Shown: positions 44,201 through 53,945, counted from the first letter of the stretch. The stretch is DNA of 64,000 nt from Oscillospiraceae bacterium (GCA_009782215.1 WRKO01000012.1:1-64000), one strand, 5' to 3'. The notes: generated by a model from the sequence alone, not told the origin. Translations and numbers: made by a program.

Positions 44201-45481
44201 CTACTTAAACAATGGCAAATACGCCTTGTTTGCTTCCAGCATTTCATCCAGCATCGGCTTGGCTTTGGCGTGGTCTAGGACTAGCGGGTGGGTCATCAGC
44301 GCCGCCAGCGCCGTCTTCCGGCAGCCGGTCACGGCGGCCTTGACGGCCAAACGCTCATAGGCCTTGACCGCCTGCGTCAGCCCGATGATGTGATGGCTCA
44401 CCTCCGCCTTGGGCGGTACGGGGATAGGCCCGTTTTTGCCCACAACGCACTTGATTTCGATGACGTCGTCGTCAGCCATGAAAGGAAGCGCGCCTTTGTT
44501 GGCGGTGTTGACGACATGGTGTTCTCCCTTGTCGTTTTCAATCGCGTCCACCAGCGAGGCCGCTGCCTCCGAGTACAATGCGCCGCCGCGCTTCTCAAGC
44601 TCCGCCGGTTTGACGCGGAGCGTCTCATCGCGGTATTTTTTCAGCAGCTCCGCCTCAATCTCCACGCACTGCTCGCCCCGCGACTTTTCGGCTTCCATGA
44701 GCTTTGCCAGCGCGCCGGATTGGTTGTAATAGTAGTTGAGGTAATGGCAGGGGAACGCGCCCGCGGCGGCCAAAACACCGTCGCCGCCGAAATGCCCGTC
44801 ATGCCGCCCGCCCAGCTCCGGCCCCGCCAGCCAAGCCGGGAGGACGTTTTCGCCGCCGGCGTACACCGCCGTGACCCATGAGAGGTGGTTCAGCCCCACA
44901 TAGTCGTAATCGAAGGCCTTCGCGCCGGGGGGCAGCAGCCCTTTCAGCTCCTTGAGCATATTGACGGCGTTGTTGCACAGCCCGGCCATGCGGACGTCCG
45001 TATGCTCCAAAAGCGCCTGCGCCGCCATGCCGGACGGATTGGAGAAGTTAATCAGCCACGCCCCCTTTCGGGCGCGCTTCTCCATCTCCCGCGCCACGTT
45101 CAGGATGACCGGGATGGTACGCAAGCCCTTGAGCATCCCGCCCGCGCCCGTCGTCTCCTGACCCAGCATCCCGTACTTGGGCGGTATTTTCTCATCCAGT
45201 ATGCGGCAGGCAAGCCCGCCGACGCGCACCTGCCCCAGCACATAGTCCGCGCCCTCCACCGCCTCCTCAAGGCTGACGGTCGGCACGACGCGGATTTTCG
45301 CGCCCGCCTCGCGCACCATCCGCTCCGCGAGGGCGGACACCACCCCGTTTTTGTCCGCGTTGATGTCCATCAAATACAGCGATTCGACGCGCAGACTGTC
45401 TCCGCGCTTCAAAAAGCCTTCAATCAGCTCCGGCGTGTAGGTACTGCCCGAGCCAATCACCGCGATTTTGAGGTTACTCAT
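44201..45481 (-). CDS. GH4 6-phospho-beta-glucosidase-like
   Basis: 426 residues, glycoside hydrolase family 4, which needs NAD and Mn. The dinucleotide motif is GSGSTYTPELIEGF at the N-terminus. The metal site includes Cys in GLCNNAVN and His in GLNHLSW. The CN pattern (rather than CHS) favours the phospho-beta-glucosidase branch. Phosphoglycosides would need a PTS or the kinase next door; no PTS gene is seen. The start overlaps the upstream serine hydrolase stop by 4 bases. Confidence 0.9.
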   Translation of the reverse strand: MSNLKIAVIGSGSTYTPELIEGFLKRGDSLRVESLYLMDINADKNGVVSALAERMVREAGAKIRVVPTVSLEEAVEGADYVLGQVRVGGLACRILDEKIPPKYGMLGQETTGAGGMLKGLRTIPVILNVAREMEKRARKGAWLINFSNPSGMAAQALLEHTDVRMAGLCNNAVNMLKELKGLLPPGAKAFDYDYVGLNHLSWVTAVYAGGENVLPAWLAGPELGGRHDGHFGGDGVLAAAGAFPCHYLNYYYNQSGALAKLMEAEKSRGEQCVEIEAELLKKYRDETLRVKPAELEKRGGALYSEAAASLVDAIENDKGEHHVVNTANKGALPFMADDDVIEIKCVVGKNGPIPVPPKAEVSHHIIGLTQAVKAYERLAVKAAVTGCRKTALAALMTHPLVLDHAKAKPMLDEMLEANKAYLPLFK

Positions 45482-46485
45482 ACAAACAACTCCTTATACG
45501 TTATCGTTTCGTTTTCTAAAAGCGCCCGGCGGAATCTGCGCTGCCATTCCGTCTCACGCGCCGGCGCGCCGAGCACGGTCTCAAACGGCACGTCGCCGTC
45601 CAGCGCGGGAATAAGCTCGTCTGAAATCACGTCCATCATCCCGCTCATGTCGTGGCTGCCGGAGTTCATCGCCACGACCAGCCTCCGGCGGGGGAGTACG
45701 AGGCAAAACTGCCCGAACGCGCCGTCGGCGCGGTATCCCCCGGCGCGGTTCATCCAAAATTGATAGCCGTAGCCGCTCGTGGTGTGGTTTCCGGGGTCGC
45801 CGGGCTGGATGATTTGCGGGCTTGCCGCCTCGCGGATATACGCCGCGTCCAAAAGCCGCTTGCCGCCGTAAACCCCCTCAAAGAGCAGAAAATTCCCGAA
45901 TTTGAGAATATCCCGCGTCCCCAGATGCAGCCCCACGCCCGTCATACAAACGCCGTCGGGGTGCCTGTCCCAAATCCACGCGCGGAACCCCAGCGACTCA
46001 AACAGACGCGGACGCAAAAAACCCTCAACCGAAACGCCGCTCGCTTTTTCAACAATATACCCCAGCAAATGGCTCCCGGCGGTGTTGTAGAGAAAACCCC
46101 CGCCCGGCTCGGCGTTGACGCGCGAGCGCAGGAACGAATCAAGCGGCGCCCGCTCGTCCGGCCAGAAATACGGCTCTTCGGTATGCCCCGTCGCCATCAT
46201 CAGCAGGTGGCGCACGGTGATTTTCGCCATGTTGGGGCAAAGCGGGGAGGGCAGCCTGTCCGGGAAAAACGACACAGCCCTGTCGTCAAGGCTCAAAAGC
46301 CCCTCCTGAACGCAAAACCCAATCGCCACAGAGACAAAGCTCTTGGTCAGCGAGTTTAGCGTGTGCGGCCTGTCAAGGCTGTACGGCTGAACCACCGCCT
46401 CCGCCACGGTTTCGCCGTCCCGCGCCGCAACCATCCCGTGCATCCCAAAGTCACGCAGCTTTTCCAATACCGCCGGAAAACTCAT
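45478..46485 (-). CDS. serine hydrolase, beta-lactamase fold
   Basis: 335 residues. The catalytic SxxK is S-L-T-K in LNSLTKSFVSV, about residues 43-46. YNTAGSHLLGYI provides the YxN-type motif. It lacks a signal peptide. Embedded by 4-base overlaps on both sides within the GH operon, it may deacylate or de-esterify a sugar substrate rather than act on drugs. It is a second serine hydrolase of this fold in the window, not closely similar to the one at 793. Confidence 0.87.
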   Translation of the reverse strand: MSFPAVLEKLRDFGMHGMVAARDGETVAEAVVQPYSLDRPHTLNSLTKSFVSVAIGFCVQEGLLSLDDRAVSFFPDRLPSPLCPNMAKITVRHLLMMATGHTEEPYFWPDERAPLDSFLRSRVNAEPGGGFLYNTAGSHLLGYIVEKASGVSVEGFLRPRLFESLGFRAWIWDRHPDGVCMTGVGLHLGTRDILKFGNFLLFEGVYGGKRLLDAAYIREAASPQIIQPGDPGNHTTSGYGYQFWMNRAGGYRADGAFGQFCLVLPRRRLVVAMNSGSHDMSGMMDVISDELIPALDGDVPFETVLGAPARETEWQRRFRRALLENETITYKELFV

Positions 46486-47324
46486 GCGTTTTCACCGCCA
46501 AACTCTATCGCGTCAAACACGCACAAATCAGCATATCCGATTTTGCGGTATATCCCGCAGGAGGTTGGATTTGCCGCGTCGGCGAACAGGCAACAGAACT
46601 TGTGACCGCGATTGAGCATCTCGCGGGACAGCTTTGCCACGTTTGACAAGGCATAGCCTTTGCCGCGATAGTGCGGCGGGGTGTAGACCCAGTTAACCAC
46701 AGCGCCGTTTTGCGTGTTTCTCGTGTTTGCCACCATCGAAACAGGATGCCCGTCCTCCCAAACATAGAACAACGCTTCTTTCATCCAAGCCTTGAGCCGC
46801 TCCGCGTTTGTCTGGATGTCGTCCACCTCAACATGGCACTCCTCGGCAAAGGCCCGCAACCAATAGGGCAGATAGAAAAAGTCGTCCGCCCGCATCAAAC
46901 GGGCGGCGCCGGGCGCTTTGGCGGTGTCGCTAACGGCGTCCAGCCGCATGATGTTCATCGACATATGGAGATGGTACTTATCCGTCCAAGTCTCCGCGAA
47001 GCGTTTGGCAAGCCCCTGTTCGACGAGGACGCCGGGGAATGTATAGCCCAACGCCTTCAAGCCGTCCGCCAGAACCGTCAGCGCCGCGCCGTTGGGCTTG
47101 TTGCCCGTCTCATACAGCACGATGTTGAACGGAAGCCCCGTCCACACGGCGGACAGAACCACGCTCCCCGCGCCGTCCTTGACCGTTGCGAACAGCCAAC
47201 CCGTCTTGTCGCCATCCCGCAGGATGAAGCTGACCAGCAGGTTGTTCTGCACCTCGTTTTCCAGCAGAAGCTCCAGCGTATCCGCGCCGAACGCCTCGGC
47301 TGTATCATATTTGACAAATCTCAT
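46482..47324 (-). CDS. GNAT N-acetyltransferase
   Basis: 280 residues with a C-terminal GNAT fold. The acetyl-CoA loop is in VYTPPHYRGKGYALSNVAKLS (about 215-235), with FCCLFADAANPTSCGIYRKIGY after it. The N-terminal half is a second, degenerate GNAT-like part, as in two-domain members. It sits inside the sugar operon with 4-base overlaps. The acceptor is unknown; an amino sugar is possible. Confidence 0.85.
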   Translation of the reverse strand: MRFVKYDTAEAFGADTLELLLENEVQNNLLVSFILRDGDKTGWLFATVKDGAGSVVLSAVWTGLPFNIVLYETGNKPNGAALTVLADGLKALGYTFPGVLVEQGLAKRFAETWTDKYHLHMSMNIMRLDAVSDTAKAPGAARLMRADDFFYLPYWLRAFAEECHVEVDDIQTNAERLKAWMKEALFYVWEDGHPVSMVANTRNTQNGAVVNWVYTPPHYRGKGYALSNVAKLSREMLNRGHKFCCLFADAANPTSCGIYRKIGYADLCVFDAIEFGGENA

Positions 47325-49522
47325 TTTTGTACCTCAAACTTGATTCCCGGCGCGTCGCCGTCCACGGTAAACGTCACGTCGCCGCCGGAGGCGCGGCCCG
47401 TTACGGTGGCGCGGAGCTTGCCGGCTTTATCGTAAAGCTCAATGGTCTGCTCGGTCAGGCGGTAGGCGCGGACGGTGACGTTCTCGTGGTAGTCGTATTC
47501 GGCGCAGTCGTCCCGCCCCATCGCAATCAAGGTGTTCTCAGGAACGAAGACCGGCATCGTCATGTAGTTGTATTTGCCCCGAATCAGCCGTCCACCCTGC
47601 ACCACCTCGCCGGTGAAGAAATTGGTAAACATCCCGTCGGGCAGGTAGACGTCGCAGTGGCCGTTTTCATGGAAGACCGGCGCCACCAGCAGGGAATCGC
47701 CCAGCATATACTGCTTATCCAGCGTATGGCAGAGCGGGTCGTCCGGGTATTCCATCACCATCGGGCGCATGACCGGGACGCCGGTTTGGGTCGCCTTGAC
47801 CGACTGGGCGAACAGATAGGGCATCAGCGAGTGCTTGATTTTGGTGAACCGGCGCAGCACGTCCACCGCCTCGTCGTCGAAGAGCCACGGCACACGGTAG
47901 CTGTGGCTGCCGTGCAGGCGGGAGTGGGTGGAAAACAGCCCAAAGGCCACCCAGCGCTTATAGAGGTCGGGCGTCGCCGTCGCCTCAAAGCCGGAGATAT
48001 CGTGGCTCCAAAACGCAAAGCCGCCCAGCGCCAGCGAAAGCCCGCCGCGCAGCGTCTCGGCCATCGCGGCGTACGTCGCCTCGCAGTCGCCGCCCCAGTG
48101 AACCGGGAACTGCTGTCCGCCGGTGGTCGCGCTCCGCGCGAACAGGGTCGCGCCGCCCTTGCCTTTCTTGCGCTCCAGCAGGTCAAAGACGCATTTGTTG
48201 TACAGGAAGGTGTAGTAATTGTGCATCTTCTCCGGGTCGCCGCCGTCAAACCACGCCACATCCTCGGTCGGGATGCGCTCGCCGAAGTCGGTCTTGAAGC
48301 AGTCCACACCCATGTCCACCAGCGCCTCCAACTTGCCCGCGTACCACTTGCAAGCGTCGGGGTTGGTGAAGTCCACCAGTCCCATCTGGGGCTGCCAGCG
48401 GTCCCACTGCCAAACGGTTCCGTCGGTCTTTTTCAGCAAAAAGCCCCGCTCCGCCGCCTCGTCAAACAGCGGCGACTTCTGGCCGATGTAGGAGTTAATC
48501 CATACGCATACGCGCAGCCCCTTGTCGCGCAGACGCCGGAGCATGGACGCCGGTTCAGGGAACATGGCCTCATCCCACGCGAAATTGCACCACTCGTATT
48601 CCTTCATCCAGAAGCAGTCGTAATGGAAGACCGTGAGGGGTATCCCGCGCTCCTCCATGCCGTCGATAAAGCTGTTGACCGTCTGCTCGTCGTAATTGGT
48701 GGTAAACGACGTGGACAGCCACAGCCCGAACGACCACGCGGGCGGCAGGGGAGGCATCCCGGTCAGGGCGCAGTAATTGGCGACGGCGGCCTTGACGCTG
48801 CCCCCTCCGACGACGTAGTAATTCAATTCCTCGCCGGGAACGGAGAACTGCACGCGGGACGCCGCCTCGCTGGCGATTTCATAGCTGACGCGCTCCGGGT
48901 GGTTGGCGAAGACGCCGTAGCCCTTGCTGGAGACGTAGAACGGGATGTTTTTGTAGGCAATATCGGAGGCGGTACCACCGTCCTCGTTCCATATGTCAAC
49001 GCTTTGGCCGTTTTTGACAAACGGGGTGAACCGCTCGCCCAGACCGTAGACGTATTCGTCCACCCCAAGGTCGAGCCGTTCGCGGACATACGGGCCGTCG
49101 GGCGTAGTGAGGTAGGCCGCCTGACGGAAAATCGACTGCGTGAGCGGCTTGCCGTCATAGGTAAACGCCATCGTAAACCGGGCCTTGAGCAAGGTCGCGG
49201 CCATCTTCCCGGCACGGACGACGTAGGCCGTCTCCGTCTCCTCAAGCTCAAGGGCTTGCGGCTCGCAAAACAGCCCAAAGGCCGGCGATTTGGGCATGGC
49301 GTTCTTGTAATGATACATCCTCACGCCCAGAATGTCGGGGCGGGGCGCGTCGATTTCCAGCGTCAGCAGCGGGCCGTTCATTGTCTGCCCCCTGTGGGTC
49401 ACATGGAAGGGGCTGACGAAGAATGTGACCTTCTCCGCCGACGTCTGCACGTCCCGAATCTCGGCGCAGCCGTGTACGGTGACGCCGGGCTTGCTCATCC
49501 AATAACCGTCTGTGAATTTCAT
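47321..49522 (-). CDS. GH31 alpha-xylosidase/alpha-glucosidase
   Basis: 733 residues of glycoside hydrolase family 31. The nucleophile Asp412 is in CFKTDFGERIP, and the acid/base region is WSHDISGFEA. KTDFGE with this length and N-terminal domain resembles YicI-type alpha-xylosidases, which release xylose from isoprimeverose/xyloglucan oligosaccharides. No signal peptide, so the enzyme is intracellular and oligosaccharides must be imported. It starts 60 bases after the GH3 stop and couples by 4 bases to the GNAT gene. Confidence 0.92.
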   Translation of the reverse strand: MKFTDGYWMSKPGVTVHGCAEIRDVQTSAEKVTFFVSPFHVTHRGQTMNGPLLTLEIDAPRPDILGVRMYHYKNAMPKSPAFGLFCEPQALELEETETAYVVRAGKMAATLLKARFTMAFTYDGKPLTQSIFRQAAYLTTPDGPYVRERLDLGVDEYVYGLGERFTPFVKNGQSVDIWNEDGGTASDIAYKNIPFYVSSKGYGVFANHPERVSYEIASEAASRVQFSVPGEELNYYVVGGGSVKAAVANYCALTGMPPLPPAWSFGLWLSTSFTTNYDEQTVNSFIDGMEERGIPLTVFHYDCFWMKEYEWCNFAWDEAMFPEPASMLRRLRDKGLRVCVWINSYIGQKSPLFDEAAERGFLLKKTDGTVWQWDRWQPQMGLVDFTNPDACKWYAGKLEALVDMGVDCFKTDFGERIPTEDVAWFDGGDPEKMHNYYTFLYNKCVFDLLERKKGKGGATLFARSATTGGQQFPVHWGGDCEATYAAMAETLRGGLSLALGGFAFWSHDISGFEATATPDLYKRWVAFGLFSTHSRLHGSHSYRVPWLFDDEAVDVLRRFTKIKHSLMPYLFAQSVKATQTGVPVMRPMVMEYPDDPLCHTLDKQYMLGDSLLVAPVFHENGHCDVYLPDGMFTNFFTGEVVQGGRLIRGKYNYMTMPVFVPENTLIAMGRDDCAEYDYHENVTVRAYRLTEQTIELYDKAGKLRATVTGRASGGDVTFTVDGDAPGIKFEVQK

Positions 49523-49581
49523 CTTTTCTTCACCCTTCTGATTTGTTATTGTTTTCCCGCCGAAGGCGGGGAAGCGGGGGG

Positions 49582-51990
49582 TTAGGAAAGGGGGATTCTT
49601 GTTTGGAGCGCTGTGTTTGCGCTTGAGGCGCCGACGGAGAAGGTAACGGCTTGAGGGAGGATGGAAAACGAGTTTGCCTTTTCGTCAAAGAGGGTCAGCT
49701 CCTCCAGCGGGACATGGAACGTCACCGTCTCCGTCCCGCCGGCCGCCAGCGGGATACGCTCAAACCCCACTAGCTGCCGGATTGGAGCCTTTACAGGCAC
49801 GCCCTCGTATGAAGCGTAAAGCTGCACCACCTCGTCGCCCACCCGCTTGCCGTCGTTGCGCAGCGAACAGGTCACGGTAAAGCCGGCCTCCGTCCGCTCG
49901 GCGGCCAGCGCGGTGTAGGTAAACTCCGTGTAGCTCAGGCCGTGCCCGAACGGGAATTGCACGTGCTTGTCAAAGTAGAGATATGTACGCGGGCTGTTGA
50001 CGATGTCGTAGTCGTTGATGTCGGGCAAATCGTTCTGCGAGAGATACCATGTCATCGACAGCCGCCCGGCCGGGTTGATTTTTCCAAACAGCGCGTCGGC
50101 GACGGCCGTTCCGATATATTGCTCCCCATGCGACGCGTACAGCGCGGCGCGCACAGACTTCGCTTCCTTCTCAAACGCGTAAGGGTATCCGGCAATCAAA
50201 GCCAAGACAATATTGGGATTGACCGCGCTCATCCGCTCCAGCAGCCGCGTCCAGCGCGCCGGGAAGGTGATGTCGGGGCGGTCGAAGCATTCGCGCCCGT
50301 TGACCAGCGGGTGGTTGCCCGTCACGAAAATCACCGTGTCGCACCTCGCCGCCGCGTCCACGGCGCGGGAAAGGCCGTCGGTCAGCAGCTCGCGCCGCAG
50401 GGCTTTCATCAGGGCGTCAACCTTTTCTTTGTTCTCCTCGGAAAGCCCGTCGCGGAAGGTTTCTCCGTGCGGGATGAAACGCCCGGTGTCCTCCTCGCGG
50501 AAGAACAGCTCGTAGGTAAACCAGCCCCACAGGCCGCCGGAGGTACACGTCAGCGCGCCGTCGCCGTTCACGGCGAGGAATTTCCCGCTCCGCACCTCGC
50601 GGTAGGCCGCCGAGGTGAAGCCGTAGTCAAACTCCTCAAAGACCGAACGAGTCGTCTCGTCGCCGTCATAGACGACCGTTCCATCTTGCTCAACGCGGGC
50701 GTACCCGCCTGCGCCATCGTTGAAGATGACGCACAAGTCCCGCGTTTCAACGGTTTCAACAGCCCCCTCCGGCAGCGCGTCCCGTATCGCCTGAAGCGGC
50801 GTCACCGTCTGGGGCGGCAAGCCGGAGTACCAGTCCGGCATGGTCACGTCGGCGAGGTCGCCCACCACCAGCACCTTCCCGCAGGTTTGGGGGTCAAGCG
50901 GCAGAATACCGTCGTTTTGCAGCAATACGACCGATTTTTGCGCCGCCTCCAGCGCCACTTCCGAATGTTCGGCACAGCACAGGCGGTCTTGCGGAATGGC
51001 GGCGTAGGGGCACAGCCCGTCGGGGTCAAACTGCCCCATGCGGAACCGCACCTTGAAGATGTTGAACAGGGCGGCGTCAATGTCGGCCTCGCGAATCAGC
51101 CCCTGCTTGAGCGCGTCGGTCGCCGCATCAATGACAAGCCCGTCCTTATCGGTAAAGCAGTCGATGCCCGCTTTGAGCGAGAGGGCGATTGATTCGGCGT
51201 GCGTCTCGCAGTAATGGTGGTGGGTGACCGTTTGCGCGAAGTCGCCGCCGTCGCAGACGATGAAGCCCTCGCAGCCCCACTCGCCCTTGACGACGCGGTT
51301 GACCTCGTCGTTGACGATGCAGGGAACGCTGTTGATTTCGTTATACGCCGTCATCAGCGACAGCGCCCCGCCCTCGGTAAAGGCGTATTTGAAGACGCGC
51401 AGATAGTATTCTCGCTTGACGCGCTCACTCAAATCGGTGGAGACGGAGGCGCGGTCTTTTTCCACGTTGTTGCCGTAGAAGTGCTTGGGGGCGCAGGTGG
51501 TCTTGACGTAGAAAGCATCGCCGCCCTGCGCGCCGCGAATCAGCGCCGCGGCCAGCCTGCCCGCGAGATACGGATCCTCGCCGTACGCCTCCTCGGTGCG
51601 TCCCCAGCGCGGGTCGCGCTCCATGTCGATGGTGGGAAACCACAGCGTCAGCCAGCGGCCGCGCCCGTCGCGGTTGTAGTAAACGCGGCTTTCGGTGCCG
51701 ATAACGTCCCCGACGCGCGCCATCAAAGCCTTGTCCCATGTGGACGAAAGCCCGATGGGCTGCGGGAAGACGGTGGCCTGTCCGGTCGGCGTCTGCGCGC
51801 CCATGCCGCGCACCACAAGCCCATGCGCTCCCTCGCCGCCAACCGAGTAAGCCGGGACGCCCAAACGCGGGACGGCCCGCTGGCGGGTGGGGAGAAGCCC
51901 GATTTTTTCCTCGGCCGTCATGCGCGAAATCAAGTCGGCGACGCGCTCCTCCAGCGGGCGGGACGGGATTAAGTAGGTGGGTTTCGACAT
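49582..51990 (-). CDS. GH3 beta-glucosidase
   Basis: 802 residues, glycoside hydrolase family 3, first gene of the operon. The nucleophile Asp247 is in GFIVCDGGDF, and the N-terminal barrel shows SVGGEGAHGLV and FPTIDMERDPRWGRTEEAYGEDP. The second, alpha/beta domain includes VLVVGDLADV. A C-terminal fibronectin III-like domain follows. Between the two lies an insert of about 95 residues (KFLAVNGDGALTCTS and neighbours) resembling a fascin/PA14-type carbohydrate module. The start at ATG 51990 excludes an open extension running into the promoter region. Confidence 0.93.
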   Translation of the reverse strand: MSKPTYLIPSRPLEERVADLISRMTAEEKIGLLPTRQRAVPRLGVPAYSVGGEGAHGLVVRGMGAQTPTGQATVFPQPIGLSSTWDKALMARVGDVIGTESRVYYNRDGRGRWLTLWFPTIDMERDPRWGRTEEAYGEDPYLAGRLAAALIRGAQGGDAFYVKTTCAPKHFYGNNVEKDRASVSTDLSERVKREYYLRVFKYAFTEGGALSLMTAYNEINSVPCIVNDEVNRVVKGEWGCEGFIVCDGGDFAQTVTHHHYCETHAESIALSLKAGIDCFTDKDGLVIDAATDALKQGLIREADIDAALFNIFKVRFRMGQFDPDGLCPYAAIPQDRLCCAEHSEVALEAAQKSVVLLQNDGILPLDPQTCGKVLVVGDLADVTMPDWYSGLPPQTVTPLQAIRDALPEGAVETVETRDLCVIFNDGAGGYARVEQDGTVVYDGDETTRSVFEEFDYGFTSAAYREVRSGKFLAVNGDGALTCTSGGLWGWFTYELFFREEDTGRFIPHGETFRDGLSEENKEKVDALMKALRRELLTDGLSRAVDAAARCDTVIFVTGNHPLVNGRECFDRPDITFPARWTRLLERMSAVNPNIVLALIAGYPYAFEKEAKSVRAALYASHGEQYIGTAVADALFGKINPAGRLSMTWYLSQNDLPDINDYDIVNSPRTYLYFDKHVQFPFGHGLSYTEFTYTALAAERTEAGFTVTCSLRNDGKRVGDEVVQLYASYEGVPVKAPIRQLVGFERIPLAAGGTETVTFHVPLEELTLFDEKANSFSILPQAVTFSVGASSANTALQTRIPLS

Positions 51991-52007
51991 AACTGCGCCC
52001 CCATATC

Positions 52008-52036
52008 TTGTATTTTGCCGCGGAGTGTTGTATAAT
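52008..52036 (+). promoter_or_regulatory. promoter towards the ABC transporter
   Basis: TTGTAT (52008-52013), 17-base spacer, TATAAT (52031-52036). The transcript would include the inverted repeat at 52111-52194 in its 190-base leader. Confidence 0.6.
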
Positions 52037-52050
52037 ACCCGCGTACCGTT

Positions 52051-52078
52051 ATTATAACATACTTGGCTTTTATTACAA
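52051..52078 (-). promoter_or_regulatory. promoter of the GH operon
   Basis: On the minus strand TTGTAA (52078-52073), 16-base spacer, TATAAT (52056-52051), about 60 bases before the GH3 start. It faces the ABC-transporter promoter with overlapping regions. Confidence 0.6.
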
Positions 52079-52110
52079 TCGGTAGACGCAAAGATTTTTT
52101 GGCCGTTTGG

Positions 52111-52194
52111 CCTTTCCACCGCCTTCGGCGGGGGAAAGCGGAAAACCCGCAAAAATAGGCTGCCGGCCTTTCCCCGCCGAAGGCGGTGGAAAGG
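52111..52194. repeat. large inverted repeat in the intergenic region
   Basis: Bases 52111-52138 and 52168-52194 are complementary over about 27 bases with one extra G. Each arm itself holds the short palindrome CCGCCTTCGGCGG or its complement CCGCCGAAGGCGG. Related small palindromes lie at 44182-44194 and 49556-49570. It may be a non-coding repeat element or a strong hairpin in the ABC-gene leader. Confidence 0.7.
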
Positions 52195-52226
52195 CGGAAC
52201 CCCAGTAAAAAGGGAGGACATTTTTT

Positions 52227-53945
52227 GTGAAACTGCTTTGGCGTTTGGCGCGGGAAGCGTCCCGTTTCAAAGGGCTGTACACCGTTTCCATTCTGTCCAC
52301 GCTGCTGCTGACCGGGCTGCATGTGGGCGCGCCCATGCTGCTGCGGGAGATGACGCGGCTGGTGGAGGAAAAGACGGAGGATTTTTCGCAAATCGGGCGG
52401 ATTGCCGTCATTTTGCTGGCAGTCTACCTTATTCAGACGTTCTTCCGCTTCATCGCCTACTACTCCGCCCATGTGGCGGCGTGGAATCTGGTGGAGGATA
52501 TGCGCGTCCGTATCTACAATAAAATCCAGTCCCTCTCCATGCGGTACTTCCACGACAAGCAGACCGGCGACCTGATGAGCCGCGTCGTCAACGACACCGC
52601 CAATTTTGAGCAGCTCTACGCCCACATCATCCCGGAAATGATTGCCGACGTCCTCACCGCGGGGGGCGTCATCACCATCCTGCTCCTCCTCAACGCGCGG
52701 CTGGCGCTGCTGACCTGTATCCCGATTCCCTTTATCATTTTCGGAGGGTGGGTTTTCTCCAAAAAAATACGGCCGCATTTCCGCGAGGCGCAGAAGGCCG
52801 TCGCGGGCGTCAACGCGAAGTTGCAGGACAATTTCTCCGGCATCGCCGAAATTCAGGCGTTCGGGCGTGAGCGCGACGAGTCGGCGGCGGTGCGGGAGCA
52901 GGCGGGCGGCTATACCAAAGCCATCCTGCGCGCCCTCAAGCTGGCCAACTTCTTCCATCCGGTGGTGCAGTTTTTCTCCTCGGCGGGAACGGTCATCGTC
53001 GTGGGGTTCGGCGGCTGGCTGGCATACCGCAATCAACTCTCGGTGGCGGACATTGTGGCGTTTCTGCTCTATCTGGGGCTGTTTTACGCCCCTATATCCA
53101 GACTGGCGCAGATGCTGGAGAATATGCAGTCGGCGTACGCCGGGGCGGAGCGCGTCGTGGCGGTGCTGGACGCGGAGCAGGACATCAAGGACGCGCCCGG
53201 GGCAAAGGACATCGCGCCGGCGGAAGGCGCCGTCGCCTTCCACAACGTCTCCTTCCGCTACGAGGAGGATATCCCCGTGCTGAAAAACGTCAGCTTTTCC
53301 TGCAAGCCGGGGCAGATGGTGGCGCTGGTAGGGCCGACCGGGGTGGGGAAAACCACGCTGACGCAGCTTGTGGGCCGTTTTTACGACCCGGACGAAGGCT
53401 TTGTGACGCTGGACGGAACGGACATCAGAACGGTCAAGGTCGCGTCCGTCCGCGAGCATATAGCGCCGGTGCTGCAAGACACCTTCCTCTTCAACGGCAC
53501 GCTGGCCCAAAATATCGCGTATTCCAAGCCCGGCGCGGCGACGGAGGAAATCATCGAAGCCGCCAAAGCCGCCAACATCCACGAAACCATCCTCGAAATG
53601 CCGGACGGCTACGAAACGCTGGTAGGGGAGCGCGGCCTGCGCCTGTCGGGCGGGCAGAAGCAGCGCGTCGCCATCGCCCGCGCCATCCTGCGCAAGGCGC
53701 CCGTCATCATCCTTGACGAAGCCACGGCGTCGGTGGATACCGAGACGGAAAAAGAGATACAGGCCGCCATCGCAGGCCTGCACAACCGCCACACCATCAT
53801 CGCCATCGCCCACCGCCTCTCCACCATCCGCCGCGCCGACCTGATTCTAGTGCTGGAAAACGGCGAAATCGTCCAGCGGGGAACGCATGACGAGCTCATG
53901 GCTGAGGACGGGCTGTACAGGCGGCTGTCAAAGATTCAGGGGTAA
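52227..53945 (+). CDS. ABC exporter, fused membrane and ATPase domains
   Basis: 572 residues, half-size exporter of the MsbA/MdlB type. Six membrane helices (about 1-310) precede the ATPase: Walker A GPTGVGKTT (from about 369), signature LSGGQKQR (from about 473) and Walker B VIILDEATA, then the H-loop in IAIAHRLST. It works as a homodimer or with a partner, but no second half-transporter is adjacent. The GTG at 52227 has AGGGAGGA upstream. The substrate is unknown. Confidence 0.93.
   Translation: MKLLWRLAREASRFKGLYTVSILSTLLLTGLHVGAPMLLREMTRLVEEKTEDFSQIGRIAVILLAVYLIQTFFRFIAYYSAHVAAWNLVEDMRVRIYNKIQSLSMRYFHDKQTGDLMSRVVNDTANFEQLYAHIIPEMIADVLTAGGVITILLLLNARLALLTCIPIPFIIFGGWVFSKKIRPHFREAQKAVAGVNAKLQDNFSGIAEIQAFGRERDESAAVREQAGGYTKAILRALKLANFFHPVVQFFSSAGTVIVVGFGGWLAYRNQLSVADIVAFLLYLGLFYAPISRLAQMLENMQSAYAGAERVVAVLDAEQDIKDAPGAKDIAPAEGAVAFHNVSFRYEEDIPVLKNVSFSCKPGQMVALVGPTGVGKTTLTQLVGRFYDPDEGFVTLDGTDIRTVKVASVREHIAPVLQDTFLFNGTLAQNIAYSKPGAATEEIIEAAKAANIHETILEMPDGYETLVGERGLRLSGGQKQRVAIARAILRKAPVIILDEATASVDTETEKEIQAAIAGLHNRHTIIAIAHRLSTIRRADLILVLENGEIVQRGTHDELMAEDGLYRRLSKIQG

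Noticed and set aside
47327-49585. A 752-codon open frame opposite the GH31 gene
   Set aside because: High GC makes long antisense frames common. The GH31 frame has all family motifs; the antisense protein is Arg/His/Val-rich with no domain.
51991-52221. Extension of the GH3 protein to an ATG at 52221
   Set aside because: The extra 77 residues would come from the inverted repeat and divergent promoters. ATG 51990 gives the normal GH3 N-terminus.
51969-53813. A 614-codon open frame opposite the ABC exporter
   Set aside because: Its product is the antisense of an obvious ABC transporter, and it would also read through the promoter and the inverted repeat.
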